Shown here: positions 26,101-31,377 of the stretch, piece after piece | Numbering within the stretch: position 1 is the stretch's first letter | Layout of the letters: each line of letters starts with the position of its first letter | Assembly (NCBI RefSeq): GCF_027580225.2 | Contig: NW_027395277.1 | Coordinates: 2,483,001-2,547,000 of the forward strand | Length of the DNA: 64,000 nt | Source: Misgurnus anguillicaudatus | Taxonomy: Eukaryota; Chordata; Actinopteri; Cypriniformes; Cobitidae | Direction: 5' to 3' | Translations under genes and position numbers: made by a program | The notes under the pieces: model-generated | Told to the model about the DNA's origin: nothing | Databases searched by the model: none | Seen by the model: only the letters and a program-made list of their open reading frames with translations

Positions 26101-26764
26101 TGGGTGACAACAATAACAATAGACATGAACAAAAAGGGAACTTTGTGCCTATCTATAATGTAATCATAAAAACAACATGGCTGACTGACTTCCTGTAATG
26201 CTGTTACTGTAAAATTGAGTAGACATATATGGGGTTAAACCAAATTAACCAAACAATTTAAGTCTTGACATACTCCCTATAATATTATTTTATTATGTAC
26301 AGTTAAGTGCATGTATTGTTGGTGCAATGACAATAAAGTACTCTAATGAACTTTATAGTGTATAGTATAATTTTAAAAACCACCAGACTGTCATTTTCAG
26401 TTTCAATATTGATGCACCATAGAAATTGTCTGAAAAGTCTTAAGTTAAACTAAACACCATTACTAAAAAAAAAATCAAGAAATCTACAATATTTTGTAAT
26501 AATAATAAATCTACCACTTAAAATACCTAACTTAGATTTCAGACATACATATACTTAGCTTGACATGACATTATATGACCTAACGTAGCTGTTCATGACA
26601 ACTCAAAATAAAGTTTCCTCGTTGTGTTATTATCTGCATATATATCATTAAACCTGTCTTCATTAAAATCGACTTCAAATTACATATTAGTTTACTTTAA
26701 TTTTGTAAATCCTCTGTTAAATCATTCTTTAAAATCGCAAAATTCACTCACCTGCTCGCTTCAT
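211..26764 (-). CDS. fgd6: fgd6, FYVE, RhoGEF and PH domain-containing protein 6 (19 coding exons placed, 3' end outside window)
   Basis: This is a Cdc42-type Rho guanine nucleotide exchange factor that acts at membranes and the actin cytoskeleton. I placed coding exons at 26752-26764, 24344-26096, 22307-22393, 19873-19975, 19674-19735, 18919-18949, 13724-13875, 11197-11353, 10946-11033, 8432-8482, 8272-8330, 8116-8187, 7860-7928, 7560-7643, 6947-7023, 4674-4764, 4108-4257, 3599-3707 and 211-339. The first 17 sum to 3099 nt, exactly 1033 codons, and all splice phases agree. The order is a Pro-rich disordered N-terminus (about 1-650), DH domain (about 655-852), PH1 (about 865-980), FYVE (about 1000-1068) and the start of PH2. 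Identity to FGD6 rather than other FGDs rests on [19 protein letters not shown], the FYVE core RRHHCRACG and the PH2 start [11 protein letters not shown], compared from memory. The short linker between FYVE and PH2 was not located, and the C-terminal exons lie beyond position 1. Confidence 0.93.
340..851. other. fgd6 intron sequence, nothing recognised
   Basis: This is AT-rich sequence with a short chance open frame (403-624). No exon, RNA or repeat family was recognised. Confidence 0.5.
852..1051. repeat. Half copy of the CACTGCAAAAAAT foldback family
   Basis: The sequence begins cactgcaaagaatgactttc and runs through the family's diagnostic blocks (ctaaaaattcttaaat, cttgatgagcaaaatga, aaaacaagcaaaaaaatctg). 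It stops before the second arm. Confidence 0.65.
1052..2003. repeat. Foldback element (CACTGCAAAAAAT family) split by another element
   Basis: The left arm starts cactgcaaaaaattattttc and the right arm ends attttttgcagtg. The arms are complementary over about 200 bp, including ctgccaatggggtaagca and its reverse complement near the centre. A second element (1259-1757) sits near the middle. Confidence 0.75.
1259..1757. repeat. Element with taactcttt(c)ccgcca termini, inserted in the foldback element
   Basis: The ends taactctttcaccgccag and tggcggggaaagagtta are inverted. It carries the internal motif tcttaattgacgagatatctcgtcaatggcgg. Related sequence occurs at 9876-10334 and 36428-36524. The minus-strand open frame across it is a chance frame. 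Confidence 0.65.
2047..2137. repeat. (GT)n then (GA)n microsatellite
   Basis: A run of GT dinucleotides (about 2047-2099) is directly followed by GA dinucleotides to about 2137. Confidence 0.9.
2141..2796. repeat. Foldback element (CACTGCAAAAAAT family) containing a nested hairpin
   Basis: The ends cactgcaaaaaattactttc and gtcattttttgcagtg are inverted. The nested hairpin at 2230-2434 interrupts the left arm between ttctt and ttgat, as shown by the uninterrupted neighbour copy at 2821. Confidence 0.75.
2230..2434. repeat. Near-perfect 205-bp hairpin MITE (cactgaaaaaaatgactc ends)
   Basis: The arms (cactgaaaaaaatgactcat ... atgagtcatttttttcagtg) are almost perfectly complementary, with a loop around ttagtaacgtaaaat. 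A diverged copy is at 35515-35672. Confidence 0.85.
2796..3074. repeat. (GA)n and a truncated second copy of the foldback left arm
   Basis: A short (GA)n tract precedes a copy starting cactgcaaaaaatgactttc at 2821. It matches 2141-2595 almost base for base but lacks the nested hairpin, and it ends abruptly at 3074. Confidence 0.65.
3075..3598. other. fgd6 intron; should contain the missing FYVE-PH2 linker exon
   Basis: A linker exon is expected between 3599 and 339. I see a possible Ser/Lys-rich frame near 3090-3190 on the minus strand but no convincing splice sites, so I do not call it. Confidence 0.3.
3599..3707 (-). CDS. fgd6: fgd6 coding exon 18 (FYVE finger, second half; 3' limit uncertain)
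   Basis: The acceptor CTTTAG leads into [20 protein letters not shown], then [12 protein letters not shown]. This completes the FYVE domain with the conserved RVC motif. The donor is not clear: TTCAG|GTTCATC at 3599 is the best candidate and leaves phase 1, whereas the next recognised exon needs phase 0. A short linker exon is therefore missing from my model. Confidence 0.85.
4108..4257 (-). CDS. fgd6: fgd6 coding exon 17 (FYVE finger, first half)
   Basis: This 150-bp exon encodes [16 protein letters not shown], then [15 protein letters not shown]. It carries the first zinc pairs and the basic RRHHCRACG motif that binds phosphatidylinositol 3-phosphate. The donor is AAAG|GTGAGA. Phase 0. Confidence 0.95.
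4674..4764 (-). CDS. fgd6: fgd6 coding exon 16 (C-terminal helix of PH1)
   Basis: This 91-bp exon encodes [19 protein letters not shown], the PH C-terminal helix with its conserved Trp. The donor is ATG|GTAAAA. Confidence 0.9.
5040..5935. repeat. AT-rich dispersed repeat (aatatattt blocks) hosting the MITE
   Basis: Blocks such as ggccaaaatatattttt, gttgtaaaattgcccctga-like pieces and aacatattccaaaatatatt recur here and at 38180-38890 and 40900-41330. No coding capacity is visible. Confidence 0.5.
5253..5530. repeat. MITE with atagac(c/g)gtttca inverted ends
   Basis: The ends tatagaccgtttcagcag and gatgaaaccgtctata are inverted. A second copy with highly similar internal sequence is at 38332-38626. 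Both sit inside the same AT-rich host repeat (aatatatt-rich, Gln/Lys-codon-free). TA flanks are compatible with a TA target duplication. Confidence 0.75.
5942..6415. repeat. hAT-type MITE (tagggctgggccgatac ends)
   Basis: The left end tagggctgggccgatacc and right end gtatcggcccaccccta are inverted. Multiple cgataccgata units lie between them. The GC/AT pattern is typical of fish hAT-derived non-autonomous elements. Confidence 0.65.
6416..6886. repeat. Fragment of a second hAT-like element (ttcggtgcatccct end)
   Basis: The right end cattcggtgcatcccta and repeated attcgg/ttcggc motifs mark a degraded hAT-type element. The left end appears truncated against the preceding element. Confidence 0.45.
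6947..7023 (-). CDS. fgd6: fgd6 coding exon 15 (PH1)
   Basis: This 77-bp exon encodes [17 protein letters not shown], late PH1 strands. The acceptor is CCCCAG and the donor CCAG|GTGAGA. Confidence 0.92.
7560..7643 (-). CDS. fgd6: fgd6 coding exon 14 (PH1)
   Basis: This 84-bp exon encodes [14 protein letters not shown] and [11 protein letters not shown], matching PH1 of FGD6. The acceptor is TTTACAG and the donor AAG|GTGAAA. Confidence 0.92.
7860..7928 (-). CDS. fgd6: fgd6 coding exon 13 (PH1)
   Basis: This 69-bp exon encodes [20 protein letters not shown], the first strands of PH1. The donor is TTA|GTAAGT. Phase 0. Confidence 0.92.
8116..8187 (-). CDS. fgd6: fgd6 coding exon 12 (DH-PH junction)
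   Basis: This 72-bp exon encodes [19 protein letters not shown] and VQPGR, the DH-PH linker. The acceptor is CAAACAG and the donor CGG|GTACAT. The exon is phase 0 on both sides. Confidence 0.9.
8272..8330 (-). CDS. fgd6: fgd6 coding exon 11 (end of DH domain)
   Basis: This 59-bp exon encodes [19 protein letters not shown], the last DH helix (EVANHAN is typical of FGD proteins). The donor is GAG|GTAATA. Confidence 0.9.
8432..8482 (-). CDS. fgd6: fgd6 coding exon 10 (DH domain)
   Basis: This 51-bp exon encodes [16 protein letters not shown], matching the DH segment YLKNL...DYRDTQ of FGD6. The acceptor is CTATCAG and the donor GTAAAA. Confidence 0.88.
8930..9126. repeat. Short inverted-repeat element (cctggacagg / cctgtccagg)
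   Basis: The left end ggcagtatcctggacaggtt and right end gacctgtccaggaaaccgcc are inverted, with the inner motif aagccaggcctaggcactta. Related internal sequence is at 40195-40365 and 43375-43560. Confidence 0.6.
9471..9752. repeat. MITE of the 'aaagggatagtt' family
   Basis: The left end taaagggatagtttatacaaaaatgaaaat and right end ttcatttttgggtcaactatcc are inverted. Other copies are at 32335-32620 and, partial, at 27795-28010 and 37975-38165. Confidence 0.65.
9876..10334. repeat. Second copy of the taactcttt element
   Basis: The sequence taactccttcttgagttatctcgtcaattaagag at the left and cttgcggggaatgagttaa at the right match the ends of 1259-1757. The 114-codon plus frame within is a chance AT-rich frame. 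Confidence 0.5.
10946..11033 (-). CDS. fgd6: fgd6 coding exon 9 (DH domain, conserved C-terminal helix)
   Basis: This 88-bp exon encodes [19 protein letters not shown], the most conserved DH helix (LxxxLLKPxQRIxxY type), which contacts the GTPase. The donor is CCG|GTGAGC. Confidence 0.94.
11197..11353 (-). CDS. fgd6: fgd6 coding exon 8 (DH domain)
   Basis: This 157-bp exon encodes [32 protein letters not shown] and AKVVREFE, the central DH helices. The acceptor is CTCCAACAG and the donor GAG|GTAACA. Confidence 0.93.
11501..11838. repeat. Element with aggggccatggcatgaaaat ends
   Basis: The left end aggggccatggcatgaaaat and right end cttgtgacatggcccctt are inverted. A shorter relative is at 55116-55308. 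Confidence 0.65.
12156..12560. repeat. hAT-type MITE (gctgcgttcacaccagccg ends)
   Basis: The left end ctgcgttcacaccagccgtg and right end gcggctggtgtgaacccaca are inverted, with GC-rich internal sequence rich in gcgcgaatgaggcg motifs. Confidence 0.65.
12561..13239. other. fgd6 intron with unclassified GC-moderate repeat-like DNA
   Basis: Sequence around 12600-12770 (gcgcagtagcgatttcagg, cgcagtagctagcaggaagt) has internal near-repeats, but I cannot assign a family. No exon was found. Confidence 0.35.
13240..13416 (+). mobile_element. 3' end of a non-LTR retrotransposon (LINE tail)
   Basis: The motif aatttcattgtatggtactactgcacaatgacaaataaa followed by (tcta)n is the typical 3' tail of fish L2/CR1-like LINEs. 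No coding sequence remains. A related tail is at 36060-36350. Confidence 0.5.
13724..13875 (-). CDS. fgd6: fgd6 coding exon 7 (DH domain)
   Basis: This 152-bp exon encodes [23 protein letters not shown] and [13 protein letters not shown], a DH-domain signature close to FGD6. The acceptor is TCTACAG and the donor TG|GTAATG. The Trp codon is split with exon 8. Confidence 0.93.
14634..16340 (-). mobile_element. Non-autonomous hAT transposon, 1707 bp, with 8-bp target duplication
   Basis: The termini tagggttgggtaccg and cggtgcccatcccta are inverted. The 8-bp direct repeat ATCAAATT flanks it at 14626-14633 and 16341-16348, which is diagnostic for hAT insertion. Internally it carries ggtaccggttccgatacc repeats and a BED-finger fragment on the minus strand, but no transposase catalytic core. 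Confidence 0.85.
15970..16137 (-). pseudogene. BED zinc-finger fragment of a hAT transposase
   Basis: A 55-codon frame starts [13 protein letters not shown] and continues with [13 protein letters not shown] and FNLRKHLHN. This is the C-x2-C ... H pattern of a BED finger, as in ZBED/hAT transposases. It stops right after the finger (KHKRAY then TAA), so the catalytic RNase-H-like part is missing. It lies inside the hAT element above. Confidence 0.7.
16966..18644 (-). mobile_element. Degraded IS630/Tc1-mariner-like transposon with about 60-bp terminal inverted repeats
   Basis: The terminal repeat ttacagtttttctccattgg continues for about 60 bp through ggctcatttcttgaaacag and reappears in reverse complement at 18593-18644. 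The element is about 1.68 kb and encodes a broken transposase on the minus strand. Confidence 0.75.
17739..18159 (-). pseudogene. Transposase remnant (DDE, IS630/Tc1-like)
   Basis: Two minus-strand frames separated by a frameshift carry [18 protein letters not shown] (first Asp motif) and [15 protein letters not shown] (second Asp motif), followed by [10 protein letters not shown]. The region with the third acidic residue is lost after SPTAL. This is a non-functional fragment within the transposon 16966-18644. Confidence 0.75.
18919..18949 (-). CDS. fgd6: fgd6 coding exon 6 (31-bp microexon in DH domain)
   Basis: This 31-bp exon reads [10 protein letters not shown] once joined to its neighbours, matching FVDVLKLLHI of FGD6. 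The acceptor is TTTACAG and the donor ATT|GTAAGT. The size and both phases fit exons 5 and 7 exactly. Confidence 0.88.
19674..19735 (-). CDS. fgd6: fgd6 coding exon 5 (start of DH domain)
   Basis: This 62-bp exon encodes [16 protein letters not shown], the first helix of the RhoGEF DH domain. The acceptor is ATTTAG and the donor GTAAGT. It ends in phase 2. Confidence 0.88.
19873..19975 (-). CDS. fgd6: fgd6 coding exon 4 (acidic linker)
   Basis: This 103-bp exon encodes an acidic stretch ([15 protein letters not shown]) that matches the position and character of the acidic linker before the DH domain in FGD6. The acceptor is TTTTTTCAG and the donor CGG|GTATCG. The phases fit both neighbours. 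Confidence 0.85.
20357..20803. repeat. Second copy of the cagggttc(c/t)cac element
   Basis: The ends cagggttctcacaccttagt and cccgtgggaaccctg, and the internal stretch acgcagcgtctcgttccctt, match 14391-16832. The central hAT is absent. Confidence 0.7.
20939..22170. repeat. Element with atacaacagttc inverted ends, about 1.2 kb
   Basis: The left end atacaacagttcgatggc and right end gaactgttgtat are inverted. The sequence just before it (gcgatattgcttttat) is also repeat-like. Internal frames show no recognisable domain. Confidence 0.45.
22307..22393 (-). CDS. fgd6: fgd6 coding exon 3, duplicate of the end of exon 2
   Basis: This 87-bp exon is symmetric (phase 2 at both ends). It encodes [13 protein letters not shown] followed by NPTNS and QQELQER, nearly the same as the last 29 residues of exon 2 ([25 protein letters not shown]). 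Both end in the same donor context AAAG|GTACATAAAC. It looks like a tandem exon duplication that can be included or skipped without shifting the frame. Confidence 0.8.
22457..22657. repeat. Element with gtgaaatccaggctaaagtctca end
   Basis: The left part tgtgaaatccaggctaaagtctcacaatctta and right part gggttttcacagacagtcac match the ends of the larger element at 28677-29116. Confidence 0.5.
22689..23863. repeat. Composite element (tgtgaccctggaccac ends) containing two palindromes
   Basis: The ends tgtgaccctggaccactaaa and ttttgtggtccagggtcaca are inverted. Inside are two palindromic elements: 22803-23173 (ggattagtcaattttcttaa arms) and 23281-23710 (cctttaaaggaaaacaccac type arms with gtttggagccataggaatg). 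Confidence 0.7.
24031..24270. repeat. Palindromic element next to fgd6 exon 2
   Basis: The arms ttgtaaaacctgaaaagtta and cttatcaggttttacag pair, as do aaaccatttggggaaacaga and its counterpart tctgtttcctcgaacggttt. It ends 73 bp from the exon 2 donor. Confidence 0.6.
24344..26096 (-). CDS. fgd6: fgd6 coding exon 2 (large Pro-rich N-terminal exon)
   Basis: This 1753-bp exon encodes about 584 residues with acceptor CAG and donor AAAG|GTACAT. It holds repeated PxxP/APKP motifs ([17 protein letters not shown]) of the kind bound by SH3 domains, many basic and Ser-rich stretches, and Tyr-acidic motifs near the end ([16 protein letters not shown]). Human FGD6 has a longer equivalent exon. The exon continues out of frame into its intron at YINL. 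The antisense open frames here are shadows. Confidence 0.92.
26097..26751. other. fgd6 intron 1, AT-rich, no recognised feature
   Basis: Apart from the splice sites I see only AT-rich unique-looking sequence here. Confidence 0.5.
26752..26764 (-). CDS. fgd6: fgd6 coding exon 1 (start codon)
   Basis: The ATG at 26764-26762 opens MKRA plus one base, followed by the donor GTGAGT. Joined to the next exon it reads [15 protein letters not shown], which resembles the FGD6 N-terminus. The large exon begins with GTG and lacks its own start, so this tiny exon supplies the initiator. A perfect TGACGTCA lies 6 bp upstream. Confidence 0.8.
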
Positions 26765-26770
26765 CTTCTC

Positions 26771-26778
26771 TGACGTCA
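26771..26778. promoter_or_regulatory. CRE-like TGACGTCA next to fgd6 start codon
   Basis: This is a perfect palindromic cAMP-response element 6 bp upstream of the fgd6 ATG, so it lies in the 5' UTR or core promoter. Binding is inferred from the motif alone. Confidence 0.45.
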
Positions 26779-26989
26779 CTTATTCATAACATGTAAACAC
26801 CACAGACTTTCCTTCGTGTTTGTTTTTCGTGTACATGATTTTTTTCAGAGTTTAAAGCATAAATCCAGACGATATTTACAATAATGTATGATGAGGAAAG
26901 GTTAAAACTCGTTTAGTTTCGGAAAGGGCGGGTTATACCGATAACAAGCACTGCCTACTGCTTTGTTGTAATCCATTGTATTAGATATG

Positions 26990-27148
26990 TTCGACTTCAT
27001 GCGGCGCAGCAAGAAACGACTGGCGGATGACGTCAAAGTAACGCGAGAGCGAGTCGAACTAAGACTTCTCCGCATGGTTTGTCGAATCGTTCTCGCGGTA
27101 CTTTGACGTCACCGCCTGTCGTTTCTTGCGGCGCAGCCTGAAGTCGAA
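26990..27148. repeat. Hairpin element (70-bp arms) upstream of fgd6 carrying two CRE motifs
   Basis: The left arm (ttcgacttcatgcggcgcag) and the right arm (ctgcgccgcaagaaacgaca in reverse complement) pair over nearly their whole length. TGACGTCA occurs in each arm at 27028-27035 and 27104-27111. It is probably a foldback MITE about 230 bp upstream of the start codon. Confidence 0.7.
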
Positions 27149-27166
27149 GAAGACCATTTGGTCTGT

Positions 27167-27396
27167 GGCCGTTTCTCACCCAGAAGGCTGCGGCTCGCAT
27201 ATGCAGGCTGCATACGTCATCAAGCCTGGTTTATTTTAGTTAACTGAGCATTACATTCGCAAGTCATAAGCAGATTATAACAATTTACAATTTACTAAGA
27301 ATAATAGTCAACTTTATAATTGTTAATATTCTGAAATAAGACAGTCTTGATGACGTATGCAGCCGGAGGCTGCAGCCTTCGGATTGAGAAACGGCC
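27167..27396. repeat. Inverted-repeat element with ggccgtttctca ends
   Basis: The ends ggccgtttctcacccagaag and cttcggattgagaaacggcc are inverted, and inner blocks pair too (gctgcatacgtcatcaagcc / cttgatgacgtatgcagcc). The size is about 230 bp, consistent with a MITE. Confidence 0.6.
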
Positions 27397-28676
27397 TGTG
27401 TGTGTTGAACTTAAATTAACAGAGTTCACAACAAACTTTGCATACATTATTAAGTTACATACATAATTTCTCTCTTTTTTTGGATGACGACAAAATTGTA
27501 GTCCAACATTTTCGGTTCGTCGTTATAAAAAGCGTGCAGCTGGATTTAATCCATAATAATCACTATGAGAAACGTGTAAAACCCTTAATGCATTTCAAGA
27601 GATGAAACAAGTGGATTTTAAGGGGTAGAAATACTAAACTGTTTATTAAATGCACCGTAAACGCAGACGTTTATTCTATAGCCATAATGTAGATCAACTG
27701 CGCCCTCTTGTGTAAAGGGGAAAATAAACATCTCGTGTTAAAAAAAATAGATATTTATTTTAAAAAGCATATTTTAATAGCAAAAGCAGAGTTTACCCAA
27801 ATATGAAAATTCTGTGATAATTTCTCACCCTCATGTTGTTACAAACCTGTATACATTTCTTTGTTCAGTAGCACCATTGACTTCCATAGTAGTTAAAACA
27901 AATACTATGAAAGTCAATGGTGCTCACAAATGCTTTGGTTACAAACATTGTACAAAATATCTTCCTTTGTGTTCAACACTCAACAGAACAAAGAAATTTA
28001 TACAGGTCATGTAACTTTGTCTTTGCCCATTTGCTCTCTTTCCTGAATCTAATATGAAGCTGCTTTAAAACAATATTATAGAAATACATTTTAATTTATC
28101 TGAATTAAAACCAACTTCCTGACTACTTTGATGCTAATATAATCTCACAATCAGATTAACCTGGATTTCACAGACAGGGTCACATAAAAACACTGTGTTA
28201 ATAAAACAACACTGGGATTTTTTTTGCCAAACAATATAGGGTAAATATTTATGACAGAACACATGTTGTTCATTTTAATCCAGCAAACAAGTTGTTTGTT
28301 TAACCCAAGGGATGCTTTCAATTTTCATTAAAACACTGGGTTCATTTTATTTCATAAATGGGCTAATATGTTGGGGTTTTCTTTATTTATTGCAAATGTC
28401 ATATACACCAAACACGTGAACGTGGTACAATCTCATTTCTTCATTAATAACATACATACAGTTTACATCAGTCAATAAAATCTAAGAGCTTACAATAAAA
28501 CTAAATGCACATTTATAAACTTTCATTTTCCCAGATGAAATGTTTAGTCAATGAAAATGAGTTTATTTGGATGTTCCTATGCTCTTATATGCTGCCTTGT
28601 GTGTGTGTTTTTGTTCGCTGTACATCATTTTGTCTTTGCACATCATGCCTGATCTCGCGTCATTGCCTGTGAAACA

Positions 28677-29116
28677 TGTGACCCTGTCTGTGAAATCCAG
28701 GCTAAAGTCTCATAATCTTATTATAAGATTAAGAACATCAAAGTAGTCATAGCCATGGCTTTTTAAACAATGATTTCAGTCCTTGTCATGGTCTTACTCG
28801 GTCAATATTAAAAATATCAAGGTTATATTTTCACAGAATTTCCTTTACATCATGAAGGAAAACTTAATAACAGCAAATCACTATAATGTCTTTAGCTATA
28901 AATGGGTGACAGCCTTAAAAACCTTTGAAAAAAGTACACTATTGACTTTATAAAAGTACATTCTGTGAAAGTTTAACCTTGATATCTTAAATATTGACTG
29001 AGTAAGACCAAGTCAGTGATTGAATTGAATGTTTATGAAGCCTTCTGGTATTTTGTGCTCCTAATCTCATAATCAGATTATGAGACTTTAGCCTGGATTT
29101 CAAAGAGGGGTCACAT
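28677..29116. repeat. 440-bp element with tgtgaccctgtctgtgaaatcc ends
   Basis: The left end tgaccctgtctgtgaaatcc continues with aggctaaagtctcataat. The right end attatgagactttagcctgg continues with atttcaaagaggggtcaca, and the two ends are inverted. Confidence 0.7.
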
Positions 29117-29119
29117 ATA

Positions 29120-29182
29120 AGAACGGCTCGAGTCGTTTATGTGTCGCAGTTTAGCTCCAAACACTGGATTCTCCTCAAAAAG
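29120..29182 (+). promoter_or_regulatory. Putative non-coding first exon/promoter of the integrase gene
   Basis: The segment ggctcgagtcgtttatgtgt through ctcctcaaaaag is followed by a donor-like GTATTTGTCTTTTATTAAA. A homologous segment with the same donor context is at 36629-36700. The assignment to the downstream gene is inference from position and strand. Confidence 0.35.
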
Positions 29183-29742
29183 GTATTTGTCTTTTATTAA
29201 ATGTCCATTATTATATCATTGTGTTTGATTATAGGAATGATTCCAGGTGCTGTGTTATTTTTGGGATGTTTAAAGAAAAGAAATAGGAGTTTTTTTCTTT
29301 GATCTCTTTCTCTGTCTCAGTATTTCATAATGTTACATGCATTACATTTAAATCACATTTGTTTGTATAGAGCTTTTCACAGTACATACACGTGTATGTT
29401 TCTAGATTTCAAAACAAAAATAGCAATAGATGCAATGAGTATGTTGTGATCATTATGATTACAATATTTAAACATAAATTTGGCAATTCTGTAATATTGA
29501 TTTAAAGCAAACAGAATAAAATTATGGAAAAGAAGAAATAAAGTGAACAATGTGTCTTTAAATAAGCTAAAAAGGAACTGACATTTTAATGCATCCACTG
29601 GTTTCATAATAAATGCAGTTTAAAGCTATTTATATAAAGAGTCACTAGATGGCACTGCAGCACAGACACAATAAACCCGCTTTCAATGATTACGTGTTGA
29701 TGCATGGCATGGATGCATGGAAATGGGGATCAGGGACTTTGA

Positions 29743-30127
29743 AGCCCAATAAATGCATCCATCCTTCACAGAAGTAATCCACACGGCTCCAAATGGTTAA
29801 TATAAATGATTTTGCGGGTAATCGATGCAATATCGTAAGAAAAACATCCATATTTTAAACTTTATAAACTATAATAACTAACTTCCGGTAACGGCGCCAT
29901 CTTGGACTCACGCGATTCACGAGCGTCACTGCTCAACGGTACCCATGGCAACAAACGCGCACTACGCTTAAACTGAATCCAAGATGGCGCCGTTACCGGA
30001 AGCTAGTTATAGTTTATAAAGTTTAAAAACTGGATATTTTTCTTACAAAACTGCATAGATTACCCACAGAAGACCTTTATTAATCCACTGAAGATGTTTG
30101 GTGAAGGATGGATGCACTTTTGGGGGT
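29743..30127. repeat. Long palindrome with ttccggtaacggcgccatcttgga arms
   Basis: The two arms are complementary over about 170 bp (for example actaacttccggtaacggcg against cgccgttaccggaagctagt), around a spacer with cccatggcaacaaacgcgc. It is probably a foldback MITE in the 5' intron of the integrase gene. Confidence 0.75.
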
Positions 30128-30207
30128 CAAAAGTTGTTTGCTGATCACTGTTTTGCTTGGAAGAGCAAGGACATACTAATAAACTACCACACATGCAACA
30201 TTACAGA

Positions 30208-30475
30208 CTAGGGCTGTGCAAAACTATCGATATTTCGGTCTCTACTATCGATATTTTAAAACCCATCAAATCCCTCTGTGTGCGTCAAACGACCTCCTCC
30301 GCCCACTGCTGTAGTTGTCACTGTCCAGTTGTCTGCCATATACGGCCATTCGGCCAATGTCTCAGAAGTCAGAGAAATTTTAAAAACAGTTCGGCTCTAT
30401 TTTTAAAAAACATTTTTTATAAAAAAAAAAGAAAAAGTATTGCAATGTATGGCCAATTGCCAATACCCAGCCCTA
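30208..30475. repeat. Degraded hAT-like MITE (ctagggctgtgcaaaactatcg)
   Basis: The left end agggctgtgcaaaactatcga and right end caatacccagcccta are roughly inverted. Short tatcgatatt repeats lie near the left end. The overlapping 129-codon frame is chance. Confidence 0.45.
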
Positions 30476-30931
30476 TTACAGACAGTACTAAAATACAACC
30501 TTTAGGAAAATACAGTGACACCGCTAAAGCTGGGCAACACAATTAAAAAGTGCAGGTAAATGTTGTCCATGTATGTACAATATCCCATGAAAAATCTGTG
30601 AGTTTTGTTATTGATTTGAGACAGACAGCATTTCTGTAGGTAGGGGATTGACTTCATCTCTTCACAGGTCATGGGTCACCTGAAGACATCTTAACACATT
30701 ATACCATAGACATATGGTTTAAGTTAATTCAGTCTGATTCTCATGTTTAAATCATTTTAAAATCTGTTTTTTATTTCTCTTTAGGACTTCTGGAGAGATT
30801 ACTTGCACGTTTCTTTTCAGCAACATCATCAACTTGATATTGACCCATGGATTTTGTTTGTAGATAGGAAATTGTATTTCTCAATGTAACCAAACCATTA
30901 ACTGAGCTCCAATTCAGAAATAAACACACAG

Positions 30932-31377
30932 ATGTCTCACCCAGTGGTTCAAGTGGAAAGACAAAGTCTTAGTGGGCGTCCAAGGACTGTAATACCTATA
31001 GAACACATCGTATATCTACTGAAGATTGGGCTTCCTGTCAAAACTATTTCTCGTTTGCTGGGAGTTTCTCGAGCGACACTCTTTAGGAGGCTGACAGAGA
31101 ACAACCTAACGGTTCGAGGACTGTACAGTAGCTGCACCGATGAAGAACTCGATCAACTTGTTTTAAAAGTAAAGGACATGATGCCGCATGCAGGTTACAG
31201 GTTGATTAAAGAAGCACTGAAAGCACAAGGTTACCGACTACAGTGGAACAGAGTACAAGCAGCGATACAGCGAGTAGAAAGTGTTGGGATTCACTCAAGA
31301 ACCACTCAGTTGGGAACAAACTCAGTGCCGTGCCCAAAGTATTTAGTACATATAGACACAAACCATAAACTTGTCAG
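30932..31377 (+). CDS. Integrase gene coding exon 1 (HTH and first Asp)
   Basis: It starts at ATG (MSHPVVQVERQ) and ends inside Arg149 at the donor CAG|GTAACC. It holds the helix-turn-helix and catalytic Asp142. The exon probably begins upstream at the acceptor TCTTTAG at 30784. Confidence 0.85.

Noticed and set aside
30157..30546. 129-codon frame upstream of the integrase gene
   Set aside because: It crosses a palindrome end and a degraded hAT-like MITE, has no domain, and is not in phase with the gene.
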